Source: Mycoplasmatota bacterium
Lineage (GTDB): Bacteria > Bacillota_I > Bacilli_A > Izemoplasmatales > Izemoplasmataceae
DNA length: 7,038 nt
Reading direction: 5' to 3'
Assembly: GCA_030636545.1 (NCBI GenBank)
Contig: DAOVWR010000061.1
Location: 1-7,038 of the forward strand
Below the pieces are notes generated by a model, which had not been told where the DNA came from, did not search any database, and saw only the letters and a program-made list of their open reading frames with translations. Positions within the stretch are counted from its first letter, which is position 1; every line of letters starts with the position of its first letter. The translations under genes were made by a program, and so were the position numbers. Below, one piece after another: positions 1 through 5,205 of this stretch.

Positions 1-47
1 GCTGTGACTACTATTAAAACAATTAGAGAAACTCCTAGTTTTTTCAT
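1..47 (-). CDS. 5' end of a secreted or membrane protein, cut by window edge
   Basis: Only the first 15 codons plus two bases are inside the window. They read MKKLGVSLIVLIVVT followed by a GC that begins the next codon (probably Ala). Two lysines followed by an unbroken hydrophobic run is the start of a signal peptide or an N-terminal membrane anchor. The ATG at 47-45 has a good ribosome site, AAGGAAG at 62-56, eight bases upstream. The gene starts 18 bases after the stop of the lipoprotein gene with no terminator between, so it should share that transcript and its B12 riboswitch control. It could be another lipoprotein or a membrane component of cobalamin uptake; too little is visible to choose. 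The start is well supported, the function is not. Confidence 0.7.
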   Translation of the reverse strand, partial: MKKLGVSLIVLIVVT

Positions 48-65
48 TTGTTTCACTTCCTTTTT

Positions 66-1424
66 TTAATTAAAATCGTAAGGATTTACTGGTACATACG
101 TATTTGAGTATGTTTGATAAACTACTAGTGCCAAGAATGCTTGAGGTGTACTAAAAAATAAATCATCAGCATACTCATCTCCTAATACCCAATCAAATGA
201 TCCAGTATCAGTTTGGTACTCAAGTAATCTAGTAATTAAATTATTATCTGTTTTTGTATACTCAGTAGCTCTGGGACTAATTCCGTTTGCTACAAGTCCT
301 AAAATAACTTGAGACATGCTTGCTGCATTTTCAGTTCCAGGGTAAGTTGTTTCTCCCCATACTACGTCTCTTGTTTTAACTCCACCACTATCTAATTGTG
401 ACGTGCTTATCCAAGTAGTATATTCATTAATTAACTCTGATACTCCAGTTTCACCAGTATAATTACTTAATGCAACTAAACTAATTCCACCAGCATCAAG
501 TCCTAGATCAAATGGAGAGGTTGTATCTAAATCAGTTAAAGCACTGGTTACATAAGCGCTATAATCTATTGAATGAGGATTACTATCAAAACCCAATAAT
601 CCATATGCTGTTTGTCCATAAGGACCAACAGCTACAATAGAATTTAAATCAGTAATTAATGTGTCTGTATTTACTCCAACACTTTGCAGTTGAATGATCG
701 CTTTAAAATAATCATTTACCGTTGTAAGTGTTGCTGCATTTACTAATATTTCAACTTCAGTAGCAGTCACATATCCATCTACTAATCCTAGTAAAGATAA
801 TGCACTAATAACGTTATAATCTACTGTTTCATTGTTCGCATAATCACCAGCGTGATTAAGTAAAAATAGTTGAATAGCATCATCTACTGCCTTCTCTGTC
901 ATATCCCACCATACTACTTCAAAACTAAATACATCTTCATCTTCGAAAAGACTTGTTTCAACTCCTACCATTGATAATTCACCATTTCTAGAAAAAGAAA
1001 TATAAGCTCCTGTTTTAGGAGAAAGATGATCTAGTGAGTAAATAAATTTACCCCATTCAGATTCTGTATATCCAACTGTGAAATTTTCATCTAGAATATC
1101 AAATAAGTTTCCAGTAAAATCTTCATTATATCCAACCGATTGGCTAGTAAATACTCCGTATTCATCAGTTAAAGTAAATGTTATGACATTGTCATAAATT
1201 TGTGCTTGTAAATCAGTAATTTGATTGTTCAAATTATCAATCGTTGCCTGTAATGCAGATACCTCAAGATTACTATCTGTATAGTCTTCTTCAAGTGCTG
1301 CTATATCAATTTCTAATTGGTTAATTGTTGCCTGTAAATCTTCAATCTCTGTTGTGTTGCTCGTACATCCAGCCATTACTAAAATAAGTAAAAATACCGA
1401 TGCCAGTGAGAATAGTTTTTTCAT
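66..1424 (-). CDS. DUF4430 (transcobalamin-like) lipoprotein with coiled coil and alpha/alpha-toroid region; predicted cobalamin binder
   Basis: This 452-aa protein is predicted to be lipid-anchored on the outer face of the membrane. Residues 1-20 are a lipoprotein signal (MKKL, hydrophobic core, lipobox V-M-A-G-C20). Residues about 27-76 form a heptad-patterned coiled coil (I27, L30, I34, L37, I41, L44, then V55, L58, I62, L65, I69, L72, I76), a likely stalk. Residues about 80-174 match the DUF4430/transcobalamin C-terminal-like beta domain: LFDILDEN near 107, a GKFIYSLD segment, then NGELSMVGVE at 147-156 and an acidic turn with FSFEVVWW. Residues about 178-440 are helical with toroid-type repeats: QLDSGGV at 343-349, QTDTGSF at 404-410 (like the QxxDGSW motif), and helices such as ASMSQVILGLVANG and STPQAFLALVVYQ. 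The start has a near-ideal AGAAGGAGG at 1438-1430, five bases away. A cobalamin riboswitch precedes the gene, so capture of B12 or a related corrinoid is the favoured role. That ligand is inferred; no binding residue is proven. Confidence 0.87.
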   Translation of the reverse strand: MKKLFSLASVFLLILVMAGCTSNTTEIEDLQATINQLEIDIAALEEDYTDSNLEVSALQATIDNLNNQITDLQAQIYDNVITFTLTDEYGVFTSQSVGYNEDFTGNLFDILDENFTVGYTESEWGKFIYSLDHLSPKTGAYISFSRNGELSMVGVETSLFEDEDVFSFEVVWWDMTEKAVDDAIQLFLLNHAGDYANNETVDYNVISALSLLGLVDGYVTATEVEILVNAATLTTVNDYFKAIIQLQSVGVNTDTLITDLNSIVAVGPYGQTAYGLLGFDSNPHSIDYSAYVTSALTDLDTTSPFDLGLDAGGISLVALSNYTGETGVSELINEYTTWISTSQLDSGGVKTRDVVWGETTYPGTENAASMSQVILGLVANGISPRATEYTKTDNNLITRLLEYQTDTGSFDWVLGDEYADDLFFSTPQAFLALVVYQTYSNTYVPVNPYDFN

Positions 1425-1448
1425 AATGTCCTCCTTCTAAGTTATATG

Positions 1449-1478
1449 AAAATAAAAAAACCATCCTCCCGGATGATT
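1449..1478 (-). terminator. Rho-independent terminator, expression platform of the B12 riboswitch
   Basis: On the minus strand, positions 1478-1459 form an 8-bp stem (AATCATCC pairing with GGATGGTT, one T-G wobble) closed by the tetraloop GGGA at 1470-1467. The 3' side of the stem runs into seven T residues at 1460-1454, then A and four more T. It sits between the riboswitch aptamer and the ribosome site of the lipoprotein gene, the place expected for ligand-controlled premature termination. The loop and inner stem (1473-1466, TCCGGGAG) can instead pair with CTCCTGGG at 1539-1532 in the P13 hairpin. It would also stop any read-through from dut. Confidence 0.88.
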
Positions 1479-1522
1479 AAACGTTATATAACTATAAAAA
1501 GAAATCAGTTAAATAAACGATA

Positions 1523-1541
1523 TACTCATTGCCCAGGAGTA
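1523..1541 (-). promoter_or_regulatory. P13 hairpin of the riboswitch and candidate antiterminator strand
   Basis: The minus strand forms a 5-bp stem TACTC/GAGTA (1541-1537 with 1527-1523) around the nine-base loop CTGGGCAAT. The loop bases CTGGG (1536-1532) are complementary to CCCAG at 1654-1650 in the aptamer, the position expected for the L5-L13 kissing interaction of cobalamin riboswitches. The overlapping segment CTCCTGGG (1539-1532) can pair over eight bases, two of them G-U, with TCCGGGAG in the terminator. The two pairings exclude each other, which suggests ligand-bound means terminator on. The base pairing is visible; the switching is inferred. Confidence 0.65.
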
Positions 1542-1710
1542 ATTCAATTCTTTAGATAACTAGGTAGGTCTACCGGCTTGAATTCGTCCTACTATGCACC
1601 TTCCCGCTCATAAGCAGTGGTATTTTGCATTTCGTCCTTCGTACGGTTGCTGGGACAGCTTGAGATTTTAACTCAATTCCCTGTTATGTCTTGCGACACC
1701 TAATATCTAC
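1542..1710 (-). promoter_or_regulatory. Cobalamin (B12) riboswitch aptamer
   Basis: Read on the minus strand, the leader carries the conserved cobalamin aptamer core in the right order: AGGTG (1701-1697), AGGGAA (1682-1677), a small TTGAG/CTCAA hairpin (1676-1660), GCTGTCCCAGCAACCGTA (about 1659-1642), CCACTG (1620-1615), GGGAAGGTGC (1605-1596), and the B12 box AAGCCGGTAGACCTACC (1579-1563). A closing P1 helix is visible as TAGATA (1709-1704) with TATCTA (1558-1553). The transcript is predicted to start around 1710, right at P1. The P13 hairpin and a terminator follow, so this is probably a transcriptional OFF switch that silences the downstream lipoprotein operon when adenosyl- or other cobalamin is plentiful. 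The selectivity for a particular cobalamin cannot be read. Confidence 0.95.
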
Positions 1711-1716
1711 TCTATA

Positions 1717-1745
1717 ATTCTATGCCTTAAATATGTTGTTGTCAA
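1717..1745 (-). promoter_or_regulatory. Promoter of the riboswitch-lipoprotein operon
   Basis: The minus strand has a perfect -35 box TTGACA at 1745-1740, exactly 17 bases of spacer, and a -10 box TAGAAT at 1722-1717 (one mismatch to TATAAT). The predicted transcription start is about 1710, immediately before the P1 helix of the cobalamin riboswitch. The agreement between promoter, start and RNA structure makes this a strong housekeeping sigma-factor promoter call. It lies only 13 bases beyond the dut stop codon. Confidence 0.88.
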
Positions 1746-1746
1746 T

Positions 1747-1767
1747 GGAAAATAAAAATTATTTTCC
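1747..1767. repeat. Perfect 9-bp inverted repeat spanning the dut stop codon
   Basis: GGAAAATAA (1747-1755), three A residues, then TTATTTTCC (1759-1767) form a perfect inverted repeat. The dut stop codon is at 1761-1759, inside one arm. In RNA it would be a hairpin of nine pairs with a 3-base loop, but the next minus-strand bases are ATTGACAACA, with no T run, so it is not a standard terminator. It ends one base from the -35 box of the next operon. It may be a weak 3'-end-stabilising hairpin, a protein-binding palindrome, or chance in AT-rich DNA. Confidence 0.45.
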
Positions 1768-2202
1768 AGTACTTCCAAAACCGCCATTTCTAACGCTAGT
1801 TACTTCTTTTTCGGTTGGTGAAACTAAATACTTTTGAAAGATTCCTTGTGCTACTCTTTCACCTTTTTTAAGATTTACTGTTTCTGTTCCGAAATTGTGT
1901 AAAGAAACAAAAATTGCTCCATCATTATCAACATTTCCATAATAGTCTTTATCAATAATTCCAACATTGTTTGGAATTGTTAAATGATATCTTCTTGGTA
2001 AACTAGATCTTGGATAAATCATTAGAACTTCATCATCTTGCATAAAAGCTTTTATTCCAGTAACTCCTAATCTAATTTCGCCAGGCAAAATTTCGATATC
2101 TTCAATGATTGCGATATCATAACCTGCGCTATGTAAAGTACTTCTTATTGGTAACTCAAATTCAATATTTTTGTATGCTTTTGCTTTTTCAAACCCTCTC
2201 AT
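1759..2202 (-). CDS. dut: dUTP diphosphatase (dUTPase)
   Basis: This 147-aa protein would hydrolyse dUTP to dUMP and pyrophosphate, keeping uracil out of DNA and feeding dTMP synthesis. It is a trimeric, Mg2+-dependent cytoplasmic enzyme in known members. All five family motifs are present in order: motif 1 SAGYDIA (25-31), motif 2 PRSSLPRRYHL (64-74), motif 3 GIIDKDYYGNV (81-91, with the expected catalytic Asp84 and the Tyr at 87), motif 4 GERVAQGIF (114-122), and motif 5 NGGFGSTGK (139-147) with Phe142 that stacks on uracil. The length is normal and complete. The ATG overlaps the Nudix stop by four bases (ATGA). Its ribosome site AAGGAG (2216-2211) lies inside the Nudix gene, eight bases upstream, which fixes the start. 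It is the last gene of a three-gene unit. Confidence 0.96.
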   Translation of the reverse strand: MRGFEKAKAYKNIEFELPIRSTLHSAGYDIAIIEDIEILPGEIRLGVTGIKAFMQDDEVLMIYPRSSLPRRYHLTIPNNVGIIDKDYYGNVDNDGAIFVSLHNFGTETVNLKKGERVAQGIFQKYLVSPTEKEVTSVRNGGFGSTGK

Positions 2203-2711
2203 GGTCTCATCTCCTTAAGTAATTTCAGAACAAATAGTTCACGTTCTGTCCAGTGGTATTCACTACCTTTATCATGTTTTTCTTGATTAACTTTAATTGC
2301 TTCATTAATTGTTACCCATCTTGGGACAAATTTTAGTTCTCTTTCATATGCATCTAAATTTTGACTATATTCATCATCTGTAACTTCACAAAAATAGTAA
2401 AATGATCTTAAATAGAAATACGCTCTTTCATTATAGACATCATTATATATTTGATCAATATATCCTAAGCTCTCGTTAACACTACTTACTTTTCTTCCAG
2501 TTTCTTCTAATACTTCCCTTTTTAAGGCAATGTGTCTAATTTCTTGTTCGTTAACCCCGCCGCCAGGGAATTTATACTCATTTGAAGTCTCAGAAAAAAC
2601 CAGTAAAATCTTACCGTGTTTTAAGATTATCGCTCGTACACTGTCTCGATAGATGATTGGCTGATGTCCTAATAACTTATCTCTTTTGTCAAATATTTTT
2701 AATAGTTTCAT
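2199..2711 (-). CDS. Nudix hydrolase
   Basis: This 170-aa protein belongs to the Nudix family, which cleaves nucleoside diphosphates linked to another group. The Nudix box is nearly perfect: G51-x5-E57-x7-R65-E66-V67-L68-E69-E70-T71-G72, giving the Mg2+-binding glutamates. The usual final hydrophobic residue is Arg73 instead. It is preceded by a beta strand region DSVRAIILKHGKILLV and KFPGGG. The substrate cannot be read; candidates are oxidised nucleotides (MutT-like), nucleotide sugars or ADP-ribose. The start ATG at 2711-2709 overlaps the methyltransferase stop (ATGA), and the 3' end overlaps dut in the same way. No Shine-Dalgarno sequence is visible before the start (the region reads TTATACTTAA), so translation probably depends on coupling to the gene before it. 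Pairing with dut suggests a role in cleaning the nucleotide pool. Confidence 0.93.
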   Translation of the reverse strand: MKLLKIFDKRDKLLGHQPIIYRDSVRAIILKHGKILLVFSETSNEYKFPGGGVNEQEIRHIALKREVLEETGRKVSSVNESLGYIDQIYNDVYNERAYFYLRSFYYFCEVTDDEYSQNLDAYERELKFVPRWVTINEAIKVNQEKHDKGSEYHWTERELFVLKLLKEMRP

Positions 2712-3418
2712 TTAAGTATAACTATTAACTGAGTTGCAGAATCAAATCCATATTTCTTAATATGTTTTTTCACTTTATCAGCCTCTTTTTCGAAATATCC
2801 TTTTTTCTTTGGTTCAATAATTCCTTCTTTTACTCGATCAATTGTTTCAAACAGCCATTCAATTTCTTCTTCTGAGTTGTCTTCTCTTCTTGGATACGTT
2901 AAATCCCAAGCATCTTTTATCATTAATGTGCTTTCTGTTTGTAATATTTCTAATATTCTTTTATTTGTAAAAGTTAATCCATGATTTCTTCCACGATGAC
3001 GATCAACCTCTGCTGCGTAATGATGCATTAATAGATGACTTTTTTGACGTTTATTTAAATTGTTACTCATCATCTCACAAAAAACAAGAGCGCCACCCGG
3101 CTTTAAAACTCTTTCCATTTCAATCATTATTTTCTTAACATCTTCTAAATGATGAAGTGAATTAGATAGGCAAACTAAATCAAAACTATCATCATCAAAC
3201 TCCATTTCCATAGCGTCCATTGTGAAAAAATTAATTCTATCGTCTTCAAAATTCTTTTTACATCCCTCAACTGCGCCTTCTATAAGATCTATCCCAATAA
3301 TTTCAGAGAATTCATTTGTTAATGAAGCTATGATTCTAATAAAATTTCCATTCCCAGTTCCTACGTCCAAAATCTTTGCATCATTTTTTTGCATTAAAAA
3401 AGTCTTTAGTTTATTCAT
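2708..3418 (-). CDS. Class I SAM-dependent methyltransferase
   Basis: This protein of 236 aa (239 if started three codons earlier) has the Rossmann-type SAM-binding fold of the UbiE/Methyltransf_11 kind. Motif I is ILDVGTGNG at 16-24. The second strand ends in GID (42-44), whose Asp should hold the ribose of SAM. DAMEMEFDDDSFD (68-80) leads into LVCLSNSLHHLED (81-93), and ERVLKPGG (102-109) is the post-motif. The C-terminal part, from about 115, is rich in His, Arg and Glu (for example HHYAAEVDRHRGRNHG) and should form the substrate-binding cap. I do not recognise the substrate: a small molecule is more likely than DNA or rRNA because no such recognition domain is present. It is the first gene of the unit with Nudix and dut, behind its own promoter. 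The stop TGA overlaps the Nudix ATG. The start is chosen from the ribosome site at 3431-3427. Confidence 0.88.
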   Translation of the reverse strand: MNKLKTFLMQKNDAKILDVGTGNGNFIRIIASLTNEFSEIIGIDLIEGAVEGCKKNFEDDRINFFTMDAMEMEFDDDSFDLVCLSNSLHHLEDVKKIMIEMERVLKPGGALVFCEMMSNNLNKRQKSHLLMHHYAAEVDRHRGRNHGLTFTNKRILEILQTESTLMIKDAWDLTYPRREDNSEEEIEWLFETIDRVKEGIIEPKKKGYFEKEADKVKKHIKKYGFDSATQLIVILK

Positions 3419-3426
3419 ATATATCA

Positions 3427-3431
3427 TCCTT
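3427..3431 (-). promoter_or_regulatory. Ribosome-binding site that decides the methyltransferase start
   Basis: The minus strand reads AAGGATGATATATG. The AAGGA at 3431-3427 lies eight bases before the ATG at 3418-3416, a normal distance. The upstream in-frame ATG at 3427-3425 directly abuts AAGG with no spacer and shares its last A, so it is unlikely to be used. The ORF is open from either codon. Confidence 0.65.
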
Positions 3432-3449
3432 ATTACTTGAGATACTAAT

Positions 3450-3458
3450 ATTATATCA
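3450..3458 (-). promoter_or_regulatory. Extended -10 promoter for methyltransferase-Nudix-dut
   Basis: The minus strand has a perfect TATAAT at 3455-3450 preceded by TGA at 3458-3456, which gives the TGn extended -10 form. No good -35 box is present at 16-18 bases upstream; TTATGT is the nearest and is poor. This fits the rule that extended -10 promoters tolerate weak -35 boxes. Transcription would start near 3443, about 12 bases before the ribosome site. It lies just after the fabZ terminator, so it separates this unit from the fatty-acid genes. Confidence 0.65.
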
Positions 3459-3508
3459 TAAATAAAGCGTTTACATAATAGATATTTTGTACGAGAACTA
3501 ATTTAAAC

Positions 3509-3534
3509 AAAAAAAAGGACAAATGTCCTTTTTT
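3509..3534 (-). terminator. Rho-independent terminator after fabZ
   Basis: The arms AAAAAAGGAC (minus 3534-3525) and GTCCTTTTTT (3520-3511) are perfectly complementary around the loop ATTT. The T run continues for eight bases at 3516-3509. The first bases of the stem overlap the fabZ stop codon (3535-3533). It closes the fatty-acid operon. Because of the A-rich 5' arm it could work in both directions, but no plus-strand gene approaches it. Confidence 0.92.
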
Positions 3535-3961
3535 ACTTTCCAATAGCGAATTTTATTTCTCCAATTACAGCGACTTGTCCTTCAACGTAAGCTACTGCTT
3601 TTCCATAGCCAATAGGACCTCTTTGTTTTGTAATTTCAACTTCTATTCTCAATGTATCCCCTGGAACTACTTTACGTTTAAATTTACACTTATCAATTCC
3701 AGCGAAATAAGCAACTTTTCCTTTATTTTCTTCAACCGACAAGATAATAACTGCGCCAGCTTGAGCCATTGCTTCTACGATTAAAACACCAGGCATGACA
3801 TGTTCTTGAGGAAAATGCCCCATAAAATGCATCTCATTTGCACTAACGTTTTTAATCGCAACGCAAGATACACCAGGCTCTAACTCATCAACTCTATCAA
3901 TTAATAAAAATGGATAGCGATGAGGAATAATTTCTTGTATTTGATTACTATTTAATTTCAT
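3533..3961 (-). CDS. fabZ: 3-hydroxyacyl-ACP dehydratase FabZ
   Basis: This 142-aa hotdog-fold enzyme removes water from 3-hydroxyacyl-ACP to give trans-2-enoyl-ACP in the elongation cycle. The family signature is complete: IIPHRYPFLLIDRV at 11-24, then MGHFPQEHVMPGVL at 47-60 with the catalytic His49, and VEAMAQAGAV with the catalytic Glu63. Length is typical of FabZ rather than the longer FabA, and there is no sign of an isomerase-type FabA motif. It starts five bases after fabF; its ribosome site AGAGGG sits in the last codons of fabF. It is the last gene of the operon, with a terminator overlapping its stop. In many Bacillota accB lies between fabF and fabZ and further acc genes follow; neither is seen here. 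Confidence 0.96.
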   Translation of the reverse strand: MKLNSNQIQEIIPHRYPFLLIDRVDELEPGVSCVAIKNVSANEMHFMGHFPQEHVMPGVLIVEAMAQAGAVIILSVEENKGKVAYFAGIDKCKFKRKVVPGDTLRIEVEITKQRGPIGYGKAVAYVEGQVAVIGEIKFAIGK

Positions 3962-3966
3962 AAAAC

Positions 3967-5205
3967 TTACCCTCTATACTTTCTGAATGCGATAGTAGCG
4001 TTATGTCCACCAAATCCTAAACTATTACTAATAGCTACTTCAATATTCTTTTCTTTCCCAACATTCACAGTATAGTCTAAATCACATTTAGGGTCAAATG
4101 TCTTATAGTTAATCGTTGGTGGAACGAAGCTATCTTTTATGGCCATAACACTGAAAATTGCTTCAATTGCACCACTTGCTCCAAGCAAGTGACCAGTCAT
4201 TGATTTTGTACTAGAAATACTAATCTTTTTAACATGTTCCCCGAAAGCTTTTTTGATTGCTAAAGTTTCTGTTTTATCATTAAGTGGGGTTGATGTTCCA
4301 TGAGCATTAATGTAGTCTACTTCTGATGGATCAATTCCACCATCTTTAAGTGCGTTTTCCATACATTTTTTTGCGCCATTTGCTTCTGGATCTGGACTTG
4401 TAATATGTGATGCATCACATGTTGCACCATAACCAACAATCTCACCATAAATCTTAGCTCCACGAGCAATTGCTCTTTCATATTCTTCTAAAATTAATGT
4501 TCCAGCACCTTCACCCATTACGAAACCACTTCTATTTAAATCAAAAGGCATACTAGCATTATTTGGATCATTTGATTTATTTAATGCTTGCATAACAGTG
4601 AATCCACCAATTCCTAAAGGAATAACCGAAGCTTCTCCACCACCTGTGATAACTACTTCTAAATATCCATCTCTTATTGCTCTAAATGCATCTCCTATTG
4701 AGTTAGTTGCACTGGCACAAGCAGTAACAGTAGATGTTGCCATACCATGAATACCATATTCGATGGCAATATTTCCTGAAGCTATATTAATAATAGCACT
4801 TGGTATAAAGTAAGGACTTATACGGTGATACCCTCTATTTTGTGCTTTATCTTCTTGTTTAGCAATAGTATCTAATCCACCAATACCACTACCATAATAA
4901 ACACCGATAGTATCTGTATCTTCTTCTTCAAAGTTTAATCCTGAATCTAATACAGCTTCTTTTGTAGCAATTAATGATACTTGAACAAAACGGTCCATTC
5001 TCTTTAATTGTTTTCTACCAAAGAATTCTTCAAAATCAAAATCCTTAATTTCTCCAGCAATTTTAACATCCAAATTAGTAGTATCAAATCCTTTAATAAA
5101 ATCGATACCATTAACTCCTTTTTTAGCATTTTCCCACATGTCATGAACATTATTTCCAATTGGACTAATTGCTCCTAACCCTGTGACTACAACTCTTCTT
5201 TTCAT
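3967..5205 (-). CDS. fabF: 3-oxoacyl-ACP synthase II FabF
   Basis: This 412-aa thiolase-fold condensing enzyme joins malonyl-ACP to the growing acyl chain, releasing CO2. The N-terminus RRVVVTGLGAISPIGN is typical. The catalytic triad is clear: Cys163 in TACASA, His302 in NAHGTSTPLND, and His339 in KSMTGHLLGASG; these positions are almost the same as in well-studied FabF. The C-terminal gate loop NSLGFGGHNA (394-403) is intact. The two His residues mark it as the FabF/FabB type, not FabH, and the length and N-terminus favour FabF. The ATG overlaps the stop of the preceding flavoprotein gene by one base (TAATG), and GGAGGG at 5219-5214 lies eight bases upstream. It works with the fabG, fabK-like and fabZ products around it. 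Confidence 0.97.
   Translation of the reverse strand: MKRRVVVTGLGAISPIGNNVHDMWENAKKGVNGIDFIKGFDTTNLDVKIAGEIKDFDFEEFFGRKQLKRMDRFVQVSLIATKEAVLDSGLNFEEEDTDTIGVYYGSGIGGLDTIAKQEDKAQNRGYHRISPYFIPSAIINIASGNIAIEYGIHGMATSTVTACASATNSIGDAFRAIRDGYLEVVITGGGEASVIPLGIGGFTVMQALNKSNDPNNASMPFDLNRSGFVMGEGAGTLILEEYERAIARGAKIYGEIVGYGATCDASHITSPDPEANGAKKCMENALKDGGIDPSEVDYINAHGTSTPLNDKTETLAIKKAFGEHVKKISISSTKSMTGHLLGASGAIEAIFSVMAIKDSFVPPTINYKTFDPKCDLDYTVNVGKEKNIEVAISNSLGFGGHNATIAFRKYRG

Noticed and set aside
1542..1710. T-box, SAM or glycine riboswitch as alternative for the structured leader
   Set aside because: The conserved blocks AGGGAA, CCACTG, GGGAAGG and the B12 box match a cobalamin aptamer in order; no T-box sequence (TGGNACCGCG-like) is present.
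1747..1767. Inverted repeat as a Rho-independent dut terminator
   Set aside because: The hairpin is almost purely A-T and is followed by ATTGACA rather than a T run.
3419..3427. Methyltransferase start three codons upstream (ATG at 3427-3425)
   Set aside because: It abuts the AAGG of the ribosome site with no spacer; the ATG at 3418 has normal spacing. It remains possible.
3222..3440. Plus-strand 72-aa open frame
   Set aside because: It lies opposite the N-terminal part of the methyltransferase, which has strong family motifs; no ribosome site or recognisable protein pattern.
3575..3784. Plus-strand 69-aa open frame
   Set aside because: Antisense to fabZ, including its conserved core; composition looks like a reverse-strand shadow.
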